Shown here piece by piece: positions 18,686-30,495 of a DNA stretch of 64,000 nt (within the stretch, counting starts at the first letter, position 1; every line of letters starts with the position of its first letter). The notes beneath the pieces were generated by a model. The model ran no database searches. It had not been told where the DNA came from and was given only the letters and a program-made list of their open reading frames with translations. Source of the DNA: Cymbomonas tetramitiformis (Eukaryota; Chlorophyta; Pyramimonadophyceae; Pyramimonadales; Pyramimonadaceae); assembly GCA_001247695.2 (NCBI GenBank), contig LGRX02003767.1, positions 1-64,000 of the forward strand, in the 5' to 3' direction. Position numbers and translations under genes: made by a program.

Positions 18686-18859
18686 ATTCCAAGTGGCACC
18701 CTTCTTCTTGAAAGTGGTGCCCTGGTAGCGGCAGGCAAACTATGCTCGAAGAGGAACCAGAGAACCTAAGAACTGGAAACAGCAAGGAACCAGAAAACCT
18801 AAGAACTGGAACTTAGATGGGTACCTTAGCGGAGTGATCCCAGGAGGTAGACCACTCCT
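18686..18859 (+). other. Pol 3' spacer with short direct repeat
   Basis: A non-coding stretch between the Pol stop and the polypurine tract. GGAACCAGA.AACCTAAGAA occurs twice (about 18756 and 18786). Nothing else is recognised. Confidence 0.5.
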
Positions 18860-18872
18860 AAGGGGGGGAGAG
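18859..18872 (+). promoter_or_regulatory. Polypurine tract (plus-strand primer site)
   Basis: A purine run with seven consecutive G (AAGGGGGGGAGAG) lies immediately before the LTR start TGTGCC. This is the expected place and composition for the RNase-H-resistant primer of plus-strand DNA synthesis in LTR retrotransposons. Confidence 0.8.
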
Positions 18873-18873
18873 T

Positions 18874-19558
18874 TGTGCCCGGAGGCACAGCGTGAGCCGA
18901 TATGCCTATGCGTCCGTATGTGTGTCATCGGGGGTAATCTGGGATTGGCACGATGACAGTGAAATTGGGCTTGAAATCACGATGAGAATGAATACCAGAT
19001 GTCCGGGGTATGACAGTATGACACTATGACAGTATGACAGTATGACACTATAGTAGTATGACAGTACTGTGGGGGGTGTCATCGTGGAACTCAGTCAGAC
19101 CCTCGAAGAATGGTCAGATTCGCATCGGGGTTGAAAAGACAATGAAATCGAATATCAGATATTAAGGTTATGACAGTATGACAGTATGACGCTATGACAG
19201 TATGACAGTATGACAGTACAGTAGTATGACAGTACTGTGGGGCAGTCATCGTGTCAGCCTGTCGGCATAACATCTGAATCGAGAATGACGAATCGGAATT
19301 AGAAATGAGATCGGATCGGGAACTGAACGTTGAGCCGAAGTGTGACATCGGCTCTCGAGTGGTTGACCCTGCAACCTGAGTGACGAGTGAATAAGTAGAG
19401 CACTTGAGAAGTGTTTAGCCTTCAGAACTCGGAACCGAATTATCGTTTGTACCTCAATCTGGCCCTGATCCAGTATATTATAAAAATCCGAATTGTGTAC
19501 CTTTGCACGTTCAATCAAAAACATATCTCCGAGCATCTGTCGTCGTGCCCCTGGCACA
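18874..19558 (+). repeat. 3' long terminal repeat of the chromovirus, about 685 bp
   Basis: The left end is set by the polypurine tract and TGTGCCCGG, the right end by the matching CCTGGCACA at 19550-19558, giving the usual TG...CA inverted ends. The first part holds two to three diverged 170-bp units with TATGACAG microrepeats. A TATA-like TATATTATAAAAA lies near 19473-19485, before a short R/U5-like end. With no second LTR in the window the borders are inferred from ends only, and no target duplication can be tested. Confidence 0.6.
18940..19255 (+). repeat. Duplicated TATGACAG-rich block inside the LTR
   Basis: Two copies of a block of about 170 bp. Each contains an (A/G)AAATC-like lead, a run of TATGACAG/TATGACAC octamers, TAGTATGACAGTACTGTGGGG and TCATCGTG. 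They span about 18940-19088 and 19125-19252. Repeated octamers in an LTR U3 region may be transcription factor sites; that is inference. Confidence 0.7.
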
Positions 19559-21713
19559 CAAGTTTCGGTAAAATTACCCAATTGAAGTGTGTGACATAGA
19601 AACATCTTGTCTCTTTCGCGCTGAGTTTTGCTGTGAAAGCAGTGCAACCCTCAGTTGCCAATTTGAGTTCCCTTTAGCGAGGGTTTCCAAGCGACGAACA
19701 AAATCTTACCTCGCGCCCTTATTTCATTCGCTTGATATATTTCCGCAAGGAAGCTGCGTTTAAGAACGCTGTGAACGAAATCATTTCCTGCTGCTGCTGC
19801 ATCTTTGACCGCAATTTTTGAAATTATCTCTGCATAGAATTCGATTTTATTTCTGCCTCCGTCGGCGCATTCTGCATTCAAATTCACCGATGACCACAAC
19901 GAACAGACCGGGTGATGATGATGCATGTTTTTCTTCACTCGACTGTCAATGTCACTGAGCGAATGTTTTCCGCATGAACGGCGCATTGCGCCCGATGGGC
20001 ATCATTTCGATCTCCAATCACGGGACGGCGCTTTGGTTCTTCGAGCCAAGATGCTGCCCGATGCGACTTTCGTCATTTGTCGAATAGTGGACGACGATAG
20101 ACGAATTTCGGCAGATCCCAAATTGCATCGGTGGTCGGAAATTATGTAATATTTATATTTCCACGATGATCCGCATGACTTATCCATTTGCAGCTCATCG
20201 TATAACTGTAGTATGATAACGGCCGAATAGTGTATATGCTGATTTATAGGATACTGGACGGACAACAGAAGAACTACAGCCGATTTCAAATTGCATCAGG
20301 CCACGGAATTTATACACTAGTTATATATTCGCGATGATTCGCAAGACTTACCGATTTGCTGCCTGCTGTACTATTGTCGTAGGATAACGGCCGAATCTTG
20401 GATACGACGATTTATAGCACGAGCTCGTTCACCGTATTTCCTTCATGTGCAACGCGAGTCACAAAAATATGAATTATATATTACACACGTTTCAATACAG
20501 TCGAATCCGAAAAGTGAAAATATATAAGAACGCCACGATACTCACCGATCGGTTCCGGAAAGCGCGTCCAGTGATAATTTAGTATACTCGACTGATATCG
20601 TAAACCTCGTGGATAACGTCACTCCTGAATTCTGATACGAAAAACACGTTTCATGTCATTTATACAGTCTGACGTCACTCGTGTATAATGATTCAAAAAT
20701 GACTTGTCGCGAGGATTATGTTCCTAAAATGCACCCGAATCGGGTTGTGTCCCATATACTGGAGTGGCACGATTCGAATAAATATGTTAAAAAACTGCAC
20801 ACTCAAAAAACCCGGATGTAGTGGGTAAATTCTATCTAAAACAAAGTCATCTTGCGGCTGTAACTGGTGCTGATCAATCGTTTCACGGGGAACGACCAGT
20901 TTTTTTTTTGTGGAAGACTAAGTTACACAATTGTGAACCTCGTGTTTATATTCAATCGCCTGGTAGGGCAGTATATCACCGTCACTGGCTAAATACATGC
21001 TCGTTGCCCGGGTGTCAATAGATCCCCATCCCACACCGCATCCCTAACATTAGCGCGGGCACCTCTTGCCTGCATCTAAACTTCAAATAAGAACTACCTT
21101 AGTAGCCACGGCGGACAGTTTATACATCCGGTCAAACAGAACACAACCAGGCCCGTATAGTACTAGGACAGTGCGCGGCATCAGGTGTAGGGGGGCTTGA
21201 ACCTAGCAACTCACAAGCGGTGTCCGTGATTTTCCTTGATGACTGAAACAGTTTCTTGGTTGGTTTGTCCAACACTCTCCTCTGTGGACATCATTTTTGG
21301 GCATATTTTACAGTGTCAGCCGCGAACCCTAGTATCATTCAACTGTTTCGTCACAGATTTCAGTCATTGTCCAACTGTGGTATCACCCTCTAACTGTATC
21401 AACCTCTCACAGTATCATAGACATGATGCCATGGTGGCATTCCTATGCACTCTCTTGCTTCGGGTCATAATCCATGCTTCAGTAGCATCTGACAGCTATC
21501 CTACCACATACTCGCCGGGTTGGCGGGGGAATATCTTGTAATTTACCAAACCCGCTGGCAAAAATCTTCTCGTGTCTTGCTATGCTACTACATTTGCAGC
21601 TATTTGGTTAAAATTTCTGTCAAAGCTCAAGCCCGGTTCTCCATTGACCCTAAGTTACATTGCTTTTCAATGGCTTGGATAGCACTCAGGGTCATGCAGG
21701 CATGCCTCTGCTG
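19559..21713. other. Intergenic region without recognised genes
   Basis: About 2.1 kb between the retrotransposon LTR and the end of the nucleotidase gene. ORFs are short and show no family resemblance. A diverged tandem duplication lies at about 20108-20420. Nothing else could be supported. Confidence 0.5.
20108..20420. repeat. Diverged tandem duplication of about 145 bp
   Basis: Two copies share, in order, CAAATTGCATC, a central CGATGAT.CGCA.GACTTA box, GGATAACGGCCGAAT or GATAACGGCCGAAT, and GATTTATAG. They start near 20118 and 20285. The copies are clearly diverged, so this is an old duplication. Confidence 0.7.
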
Positions 21714-24700
21714 CTAGCGTATCTCTCGAATGAGATCGTTCACAAACTCCATGCTTCCGTCGTTTACAATAATCACGTCGAATACATCTGTGTATTTGGG
21801 TAATAATTTATCCACCGAGTCGTTCAAGAAGCCAACTTTAAGCACCTCGTTGTGAGATATTCCTTCCGCCATGGTGATATCGCCAAGACCATCACCTATG
21901 TGTCGCCAAACAAATACCCCCAAGCTCAAACGATGTCAGTACCCTGATCCTCAAGCTGAAGTTTGCTGATTCCCGAGCAAAATGTTTCAGAGTTAATCCC
22001 CTTTCATAAGCATGACATGTCGTAACCAGGAAGGGATATGGCACTTGATGATATAACGTCCCTTACCGAGCAAGATAACGTTGCAGCGAGCTTCCACGGA
22101 CTTGTGATAGTCCGTGCCCTTGGTATGCCTACTATCTTTGTTAAACATGTGAATCAGAGGCTCCGAAATACCTATCCACTCCCGCACCGGCAGTTTTTAG
22201 GTAGCCTGAAAGCAAAAGGTGGGTCAGGTGACGAGGCTTCCAAGAGATGCAGAGGCCGCCGAGCTCACCAGCGTCACCCAAAACGATGCAGAAAACGTTC
22301 CACAACAATAACCGATCGACCAGCGTGTCAGGGCCCGAAGCCTTGCACAGCACAGCAACCAGCCTTCTATCTTACACGTGGTCGATTCAATGGGTGACAA
22401 CTTGCTAGAAGTACACAAATGATGTGGCAGGTGGTACGTTCTTTTGGATGACAGTCAATAACCTTGTGCACATGGCAGTTCGTCCCGCACGGGCACGGGC
22501 ATGGGCACGGGTGAAGGCAAGGAATAAACAAAAGAAATGGTTTGCAAAGCCTCAGGCATCTGGTAACATTCAGACCAAAGGAATACTTGTGAGACGGATG
22601 CAGGACAAATAGCCCCACAGGATAAATAGCAGGGGGTAACTATCACGAAATACACTGAATGGCATGAGATCGGCCAACAAAAGCCACCCCACCATCATCC
22701 CAGTGGATGTGAAAAGCAAATCAAGAGCAGGGCGGGGCCGTGACAAGATACCACAAACGCATACATATTCCCAACCCAAATGTCTAAAAACTATCACGAA
22801 ATACAAACACAGGTGCATGCTTACTCTTAATGCAAGATTTCAGCCGAGTAGCTCTTGCTCTAGGACAAATATCTGGCACAACAAATGGCACTCCTCTCAA
22901 TAGGAGCTGAGCCTCACCTTCAACACAGCCAGTATCCGAAAATGATAACCAATTGGATATGATGTGCGTGGTGGATGATACGTTGCCAAATTTCTGCGCG
23001 AAGACCTGGTGAGGCTCCACACCAGACATACCCAAGCGTCTTTAAAAATAAGTATGACAATACATTGAAGACTCCGCATCCTTCCAGTCCCAATGTGCCC
23101 CAGTGCCCCAGTTTTCCCAAACTGCCTCGTCTTCAGTCATACGCTTTGTTGCTCACTGCGCTGCCTCGTCTTCAGTCACAAGCTTTGTTGCTCACTGCGC
23201 TGCCTCGTCTTCATTCACACGCTTTGTTGCTCACTGCGCTGCCTCGTCTTCATTCACACGCTTTGTTGCTCACTGCGCTGCCTCGTCTTCAGTCACACGC
23301 TTTGTTGCTCACTGCGCTGCCTCGTCTTCAGTCACACGCTTTGTTGCTCACTGCGCTGCCTCGTCTCCAGTCACACGCTTTGTTGCTCACTGCGCTGCCT
23401 TGCAAGGCTTCGAGGCAAAATATCACTTTCCCCTCAGGTCAGCCGCCGCCTTGCCATGGAAGACTATATGGGTCGTAACTCATTGCTACATCGCTTTTGG
23501 TTCTATGCAACCAAGTTATCACGCCACATATTGCTACCTTTGGAGCTTTGAAGGCCAGAGTATGCCAAGGGCATGGTGCATGGTGCAAGTGCCAGGAATA
23601 CAAAATTATCGCGTTTGAGCACAAGCGCTGGTATGAGCTCACATTTGGCGCAAACTCGTAAGTACACCTGTGCACATCTCCAGCATTCAGCAGCACAACT
23701 GCTTAGTCCAGCATATCATAGCGCTGGACATCTAGAATGGGCAACCCCTCTCTCCCCTCACCGGACATGTGCACGCTGGGCGAACCCTCTCTCCCCTCAC
23801 TGGACATGTCACACTGGGCGAACCCTCTCTCCCCTCACCGGACATGTGCACTGGGCGAACCCTCTCTCCCCTCACTGGACATGTGCACGCAGGGCGAACC
23901 CTCTCTCCCCTCACCGGACACAGCTCCACCGCGCAACCCCTGTTCTGCTCAGGGGTATGGCATATCCTGGGCAACCGCTTTCTCGCCTCAGCGGAATTAT
24001 TTCGACAGGGCAACCTTTCTCTCTCGATTCTCCAGATAAGGCTTTCCGTCAGCACATGCCATAGTAGATGAGAGATCACCTCGTGAATGACGTTCGCAAT
24101 ACCGGCGGAAAAAACCAGCAAAGGCACCTGCAGGATACGCCGTCGCCCAGCCATCCCGCCGCCGGTTTAAAGATCACAAGCCAAGCCTTGTAGGGCGGAA
24201 CGGGCACCATTCCTAAATCATGAGAGCCGCCGGGGTTCCACTGTCGATGCATGTGGGGTGGTGTACAAGGCGGGGTAGAGATATGCAGTGAAATATCTGA
24301 AAATGGACACAGAAAAGACAGAAGGGTAAGGGAGAAGAGGAAGAATAAGTCAACTGAGTTTGCAGACTGACAGAAAAGAGAGAGTCCGAGAGCGCGTTGG
24401 AGAAAGTTTCCAGGCGCGTAGGCAGGCAAATGGGTACTAAGAGAGCAGGAGAGCCGAGAGGGGTTTCTAACATGCAGCCACCTGATGACTTTGTAGGGTT
24501 TGCATAAGCTGTGGCCAACCTTCTCGCAACTCCAAGTTTGCTGTGCGCACTGTCATGGCCCTCAATACAAGATTCTCAGTACGAGATAGTTGCAAACTGC
24601 GAAGACAGCATGTATTTGAAGGTATCAAGGCTACCTCTCACCCTGAAAATACAAAACGGATTCCTAGGCAGCGACAACTTCTAACACCGAAGCACCAGCT

Positions 24701-25820
24701 GTATTTCCCTCAGTGCGCAGAAGTTTTTCCTGACCACTATTAGGCCGAGATCCAAAGAAGATATTTTACACCTGCGCTGGAAATATGCTCCTCAGTGATG
24801 CCCTCCTTCAACAGAAGGGCGTGAGCTTGGCCGTACCATTCTGTCATTATCGGGATTTTCTCCTCCTGTACACTCCGTGCCTTTCCAAACTCTGTAATAT
24901 CACTCAAGGAGAATACATGTGCCCTTCCTGGACGCCCCGTAGCAGATCAGCAAGTTCTAGGCAGCGTCACAAACCTCAAAAAGCGTATTGATGAACACGG
25001 ACACAGGAACGTCCTTACTAAATATGTTAGACGCACAACTCAGTGACCTGTCAAGATGATGAGTGTTGTAACGGACCTTGGTAAGATTCGGGGACGTTTC
25101 GATTGGAAAATATCTGTAGAATAAGTTAATCAGCATCAGATCGAACATTTTCCACATTGTGCAAGGCGTCGCATGAGGAAACAGCTACTCGTGTAAATGC
25201 TCAGGCGCCATCTTATGAATGAAGCAATTATACGCACTTCAAACTGAGCACGCCTTCAAGACAGAGCACCGACATTAATACGGTAGGAATGAGCCACCGC
25301 CATCTCCATGATGTCGATCAACTGTGGTGCAGCCATCCGAGCGCAGAAGGGTACGGACAGATCATCTGCTCGGAGCAGAGAATGGCTCGCACTTGTTGAA
25401 TAGCGCTTCCGTTGCTTCACGATATTCGTCAGACAGCGATTGTAAGCTCTCCATGACCCCATGACAACTTGCGCCGCGCTTCCCATTTACGAAGCTTTTT
25501 GTAATCGTTCGATCGAAGTCGGCGATGACCTGCAAGCTCATTCGAAAGAAGCGTGACAAATTTTAATTTAGGCGTTTAAAAGACGACTACCGTAGTCATA
25601 AAGGTTCTACAAGAAAAAGCCTGGATGAAACGGACGCTGGTACCTGCAACTTATCGAGACCGCCGTCCAGTATGCACTGCTTCTTCCGGTGAAAGTCGTT
25701 GGGATTCGGAATCAATACTCCAGCACGGACAGTGCGTGTTGATCTCCTACCACGAAACCAAATTTTAGCCAGTACAGCTCCTGCTGACATTGTGCATCCG
25801 AGGAGAAGCATGCGACCCAT
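21714..25820 (-). CDS. NT5C3: Cytosolic 5'-nucleotidase III (HAD family), nine exons
   Basis: Exons (minus strand, in order): 25644-25820, 25393-25529, 25077-25113, 24772-24865, 24482-24549, 24080-24127, 22918-23005, 22067-22171, 21714-21895. All junctions are GT-AG with matching phase; the sum is 936 nt, 311 residues plus TAG, close to the family's usual length of about 300. HAD motif I is DFDRT, with Asp 63 as predicted nucleophile and Asp 65 as acid/base. Motif II is VFSAGI. The motif IV region reads GDGLGDITMAEG. Other family blocks are YFPIETSPNLTK, EEKIPIMTEWY, LIHMFNKDS and FLNDSVDKLLPKY. The enzyme removes phosphate from pyrimidine (and 7-methylguanosine) 5'-monophosphates in a Mg2+-dependent reaction. 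A second Met at residue 11 (MSAGAVL) is an alternative start; the first residues are hydrophobic, so targeting is possible. Exon 3 is only 37 nt. Confidence 0.93.
23105..23402. repeat. 39-bp minisatellite in intron 6 of the nucleotidase gene
   Basis: About seven to eight near-perfect copies of a 39-bp unit containing CTCGTCTTCAGTCACACGCT and TTGTTGCTCACTGCG. Because 39 is a multiple of three, all plus-strand frames stay open and give spurious ORFs of 150-170 codons. Confidence 0.9.
23735..23935. repeat. Minisatellite of 39-48 bp in intron 6 of the nucleotidase gene
   Basis: Five copies of a unit with GGGCGAACCCTCTCTCCCCT and CACCGGACATGTGCACG, slightly variable in length. It lies in the same 1.07-kb intron as the 39-bp array but is unrelated to it. 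Confidence 0.85.
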
Positions 25821-28800
25821 TTCTATTTGTCTTAATAGTTAATTCAGGTGCGCCGGACGAGGGTTCAGCTTCACCAAGCAGACTCGAGACTGGCGAAAAC
25901 AACAAGCGAAGGAAGGGATGGATGATCATGATGGCGCACCCGCACGGCGCACCCTCGCCTGATGGCGATGCCTGAAGCCCGACGAGCTAGACGAGCTTTT
26001 TTGAAACACTAATAAATACTAATTCCTGTTCACCTTCGAATTCGACGATCTCAATTCGACGAAATTTTACACGAAATAATTCGTCATCGGATCGAATTTC
26101 TTATCGTGCTTTTACCGAATTCAGCCACAGCTCCACAGCGGGCGTAATGTTACATTCCCATTCGATTGCGTCAGTCGAGTGAGCAGTCGAGTGCACAGCG
26201 ACTGAGCGTCTGAGCCTGTGACACAGACCAAAACGAAAAGAGACCTTTTAAAAAGCGACCGATCTCATCAGTCGCGCACTCCGGAATATCAATCTGCGGT
26301 TTGCTCAGGCCAGCTGAAATACATTTCCTTTAGATCACTTTGCAAAACCGGTCGTACATACTCACCAAGAGGAATGATCTGTAGCTCTCAACCGTTTTAA
26401 GCGTTGCTAGTTCGGACACCCAAAGGCGCTTTCGCTTCGGGATCAAGCAACTCCCATATTTTACTTTTCTTCAAACGCGAAGTTGGTCTCTTGTCGCTTT
26501 AGCAGCTATGAAGCTTCCAATGCGCAGTTACCAGGCTTTCCCAGGTGCTGGCACCCTCTGAACGCGCCAGAAAAAATGCTGGAGTCTTTACCAGTAGACG
26601 ACACGTTTTAATAGGTTGAACTCTTCGCTTTTGAATTCGACGACGCTTCAACCGCGGTCGGCTTTTGAGGGGGCAATTGTGCGTATCGACGAGCACTTGT
26701 CACACCCAGGGACATGTTTATGGGAACGAACTTTTCATCTGGCTATTCTTGGCGAACATCCTTTCCTTCCGTTGCTTGCAAGTTACTAGCATAGTGCACT
26801 TAAGACGCGTTGTTTGCACAAGGGTGCCGAGGCCGAGCCTTATACTATTTAATTTTTGGGAATGAGTGTGGATTGCAGTTCTTATTTATTTCCTGGTAGC
26901 CTCAACCATTCCCACCGTTTTAAGTTTATGCGACCCAGCTCAGAAAGCACTTGTAGGACAATGGTATAGAAGTGCAGCAAAGGTTAGTAAAGCCTCGCGT
27001 ACTCCTTATTCACTTCAAAAGCGTTGATCATTCGTGTCCGCCCTGACTTGAGAACTCGGGAGTCTCGTTATGAGTGGCAGAACTCCAAACGTCGAGCAAT
27101 ACATTTAGGTCTCTCTCCCAAGTTTCCCCCATTTACTTCCCTGGAGTGTTTGGTGCCAACTACGGAACATGTGTATTTTAAGTGAAAAGTGTAGTGAAAA
27201 GTATAATGTAACTCGCGTCTCTTTTTGTTCGAGGGCTAGAAGCGCTTCGTGCGAACACTTTGTTCAGTGGTCACCCACATCTCGCACTTTGTGGTTTCAA
27301 CCCTGATATGGATAGCAGTTCGGAAGTACGTATTTCCTTCTCGTTTCTCTGATCGACGACTCAACTACGTGCGAGCGTAACCTGGAACAGGCTGGGCTGA
27401 GCCGAGCCATGTTGCAAGAAATAACTACGCCCTTCCACAAGCACAGACCGAGTAAGCTTCGCTGCCCTTACTGCCTATGTTGTTTGCAAGAGTTCAGGGC
27501 TCTTTCCTTTGTAATATTGGTGCAAAAAGTCACGTGCTTCCTCACTCTTCTCCCCCGTATCCTCCCAGGTGACGGGCCTTTAGGGTTTTGACTTCGGTTG
27601 CCACCGTCTGCCATCTCTCGCCTGTAGCTTACATCCCGCGCGGGCTGAGTGTTGATCTGTGCACTGTCATTAACAATGTCCTGGAAAAAATACCTTTTCT
27701 TGCGTCTCCCGAGTTTGTTTCCAACCAGTGCCCATCAACCCATCCCCAGCGGTTCTCCGCGGTCAGCCAGAGAGTAAGCGACTTAGGCCCGCCGTAGAGT
27801 TGCGGGATCCCTCAGCACATCTCATGCTGATAGCCCAACTCAGCAGTAAACGAAGTAGGTTTGTTGTCGGACTGCGGGAGCCAGCCGTCGCTCCCCGAGC
27901 TGACACCTCAACTTTATAAACTGTGACCGAGGGCGGCCGCTCAGAACCGCGTGGGCCAACGGCCGCTCCGCGTGCTGCCATCCCGACTGAAGAGCAGGTC
28001 GCCCAGGACAACCGCGAGAACTGAGAGCAACGCCCTCTCTGACCGCCTGAATTCAGCAGGTAGAGGAGGTATGAAGCCCGAAAGCTGCTATGTACCCTCT
28101 GATACCTGCCATCCGTGTATGGCTTGTGGCAGGTCGGAGTTGGTACTGGCAGTGTGAAGACACGTGTGTTTATCACGGCGCCACGCATGATGACTGGTGT
28201 GATCCAACGCGCTTTTTCTGTGCGGGGAAAGCAACCAAGCCGCGCGCTGGCCTGAAATCTCTCGTGTCATCTGGTATATCTCACAACCTTTGATCTCACC
28301 TATCTCGCTGAATCTCGTCACACCACCGCATCCTGATGACCTTTTGTCGTGATACGGGGACGCTTTCCCCGCACAGCATAGACGCTTCTGTCCCGCCACC
28401 GGTTGCATAATTACCATCCCTTCTGCTAACTGCGTGCGTCTCTCTGATACGGGGAGGTATAATCTTCTCTTGTTTCTCTGTGGGCATGTGCCTCGAGTCG
28501 TGCCACTGTTTATTAGTGTACACCGTGAAAAGATTAACTCGAGGTGACAAAATTATATCCCGTTCCGTGTTGCGTAGTATTGGGTAATCTTCCATGCTCT
28601 ATGTACGCCTCTTGACTGCAATGTACCCAGATGGAACGAGCTGTCACCTTTTTCCCCGGGTCGAAGCTGGGGTATGGAAATGCGCTGCTCCCTGGAGTGA
28701 ACACTCCTGGGGTCTCGAACGCCGAAGGTCGCCTGCGCTCGGGCCTTTCGGCTCCACGTCAGACTCCGCGGTCAACTGTGACGGTTTGACGCAAATGATG

Positions 28801-29100
28801 AGCCTTTGCAGGCTCGACAAGTTCTCGTCCGGACTGTGTTGACTGGATGGCTCGGACCGCCCACCAGCTCCTGCGCGCTGCGCAGTCACAGAATATCGCC
28901 TTGTTCAAGTATTCTCAGAGTTCTCCGCTCGTCGAAACTGCGAGCGTCGCCGTTCACTCTAGGACAGGGCACTCCTAGTGAATTCTAAGCCCAGGAAGTT
29001 GAAGTGCACGAACGACTGACCGCCTCGCGCCTCTGAGGGGCTTACCAGGCTTTGTTCTCTGCGGCCACGATCGATTAGCTGTTACGAGCACCTTCGGTTG
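25821..29100. other. Region without supportable genes
   Basis: About 3.3 kb upstream of the nucleotidase start. The first few hundred bases would hold its promoter (minus-strand direction); no motif is clear. Short ORFs on both strands do not resemble known families. A short frame at 28847-28978 (MARTAHQLLRAAQSQNIALF) could be a first exon of the downstream Ala/Pro-rich gene, but no good splice donor follows it. Confidence 0.4.
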
Positions 29101-29151
29101 AGAAGCCTTGCGTGAACAGTGAATTGCTGCTGTGCGTTTCCCGGGCAGGCC

Positions 29152-29760
29152 ATTCTTGGGAGCAGATGCACGAGGTGGCGGTGGCGATCCACAACGGGGG
29201 CTGCCATCCAGGGTGCCCGGTCACCTGCGTCCACACAGGCGCTCGCGCTCCTCCGATGCCTCCGTCACCTTTCGCCCCACCCCCGGATCCAACCACGCCA
29301 CCAGTTGACCAGGATGCTGAGGAAGACGGCCTCTCAGGTGACCACGCTTCATTGCCCGGAGGCTTGTGCGTCGTGACCTCCGTATTGTTGGGAGTTCAGG
29401 GTGTCCCCCCAACTCAGCAAAACAGGCTTTTCCAGCCGAGAGAGATGCATCTGGATGTGCGCCTTCTTTTTAATGGCGCGGCCGTCGCTGTTTCGCTATG
29501 GAGAGCTAACCTAACAGCAGAGTCATAGAAAAGATTTGGACATCTTCTATTCTGGCATCATGAACCGGTGCCTACGTGTGGTTTGATCCCGCACGAAGGC
29601 CGAGCTCCAAGCTCCTGTGCACGTAGAGCAAAGGCACATGCTTCTTGAGTTGCAGCGGAATGTTCGGCCAGGTGAAGTGGAGGAGCTGATCGCCCCTGGA
29701 GCTCTTGCAGCCGTTCTAATGGTGCTGGCTTCAAGAACAAATCTCTCTCCGTCCTTTCAT
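29152..29760 (+). CDS. Candidate exons of an unknown gene
   Basis: Three coding-like segments with splice-like edges. An acceptor CGGGCAG near 29148 precedes HSWEQMHEVAVAIHNGGCHP and a Pro-rich stretch to a donor-like TCAG|GTGACC near 29340. An acceptor CAACTCAG near 29416 precedes NRLFQPREMHLDVRLLFNGA. A third segment near 29620-29760 reads HMLLELQRNVRPGEVEELIA. They may belong to the Ala/Pro-rich gene further on, which lies on the same strand. The exon joins were not resolved and no family is recognised. Confidence 0.3.
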
Positions 29761-29879
29761 GTCCCTGAAATATTTTCATATTTTCCCTCCGTGAACGTCG
29801 AAGCCCCTCCGAAAGCTTCTGCTTCGACAATAGTTTGCAGCACACAAGTCTTGGCGACCCAGAGCGGCAGCCGAAGGGG

Positions 29880-30495
29880 GCGGGTGAAGCTGCTGGCTGC
29901 GAGATATATCAGGCCCGGGCTTGTGAAGGTGGTGACCAAGGGTGGCCTTCGAGCCGGGCGGGTGAAGCTGCTGGCTGCGAGATATATCAGGCCCGGGCTT
30001 GTGAAGGTGGTGACCAAGGGTGGCCTTCGAGCGGGGCGGGTGAAGCTGCTGGCTGCGAGATATATCATGCGGGCTTGTGAAGGTGGTGACCAAGGGTGGC
30101 CTTCGAGCGGGGCGGGTGAAGCTGCTGGCTGCGAGATATATCATGCCCGGGCCTGAAGGTGATGACCAAGGGTGGCCTTCGAGCGGGGCGGGTGAAGCTG
30201 CTGGCTGCGAGATATATCAGGCCCAGGCTTGTGAAGGTGGTGACCAAGGGTGGCCTTCGAGCGGGGGGGGAAGCTGCTGGCTGCGAGATATATCATGCCC
30301 GGGCTTGTGAAGGTGGTGACCAAGGGTGGCCTTCGAGCGGGGCGGGTGAAGCTGCTGGCTGCGAGATATATCATGCCCGGGCTTGTGAAGGTGGTGACCA
30401 AGGGTGGTCTTTGAGCGGGGCGGGTGAAGCTGCTGGCTGCGAGATATATCAGGCTCGGGCTTGTGAAGGTGGTGACCAAGGGTTGTCTTCGACCT
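29880..30495. repeat. 78-bp minisatellite, eight copies
   Basis: Units start at about 29881, 29959, 30037, 30113, 30189, 30265, 30343 and 30420 (period 76-78 bp). They share GTGAAGCTGCTGGCTGCGAG, ATATATCA and AAGGTGGTGACCAAGGGTGG. The full unit is 26 codons long and is open in several frames on both strands; the 76-bp units break the frame, so the array is probably not coding as a whole. Confidence 0.92.

Larger units (their letters stand above)
10139..19558 (+). mobile_element. 5'-truncated Ty3/gypsy chromovirus carrying two methyltransferase domains
   Basis: The GC-rich element comprises Gag, an in-frame UGA, one long Pol, a polypurine tract and a 3' LTR. The order in Pol is protease, RT, RNase H, NPPY-type methyltransferase, integrase, chromodomain, C5-type methyltransferase. 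Integrase after RNase H and a chromodomain define a chromovirus-type Ty3/gypsy element. No upstream copy of the LTR start (TGTGCCCGGAGGCAC) is visible, and Gag begins without an ATG at a sharp AT/GC boundary, so the 5' end is missing. The 2523-codon Pol frame has no stop or shift, which argues for a recent insertion and for constraint on both methyltransferase domains. Confidence 0.9.

Noticed and set aside
11442..18785. Many antisense and alternative-frame ORFs over the retrotransposon
   Set aside because: GC-rich coding DNA gives long shadow frames; only the frame with PR-RT-RH-IN motifs is supported.
23093..23618. Two overlapping plus-strand ORFs of 152-171 codons with 13-residue repeats
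   Set aside because: They come from the 39-bp minisatellite in intron 6 of the nucleotidase gene, on the strand opposite to the gene; all frames are open because 39 is divisible by three.
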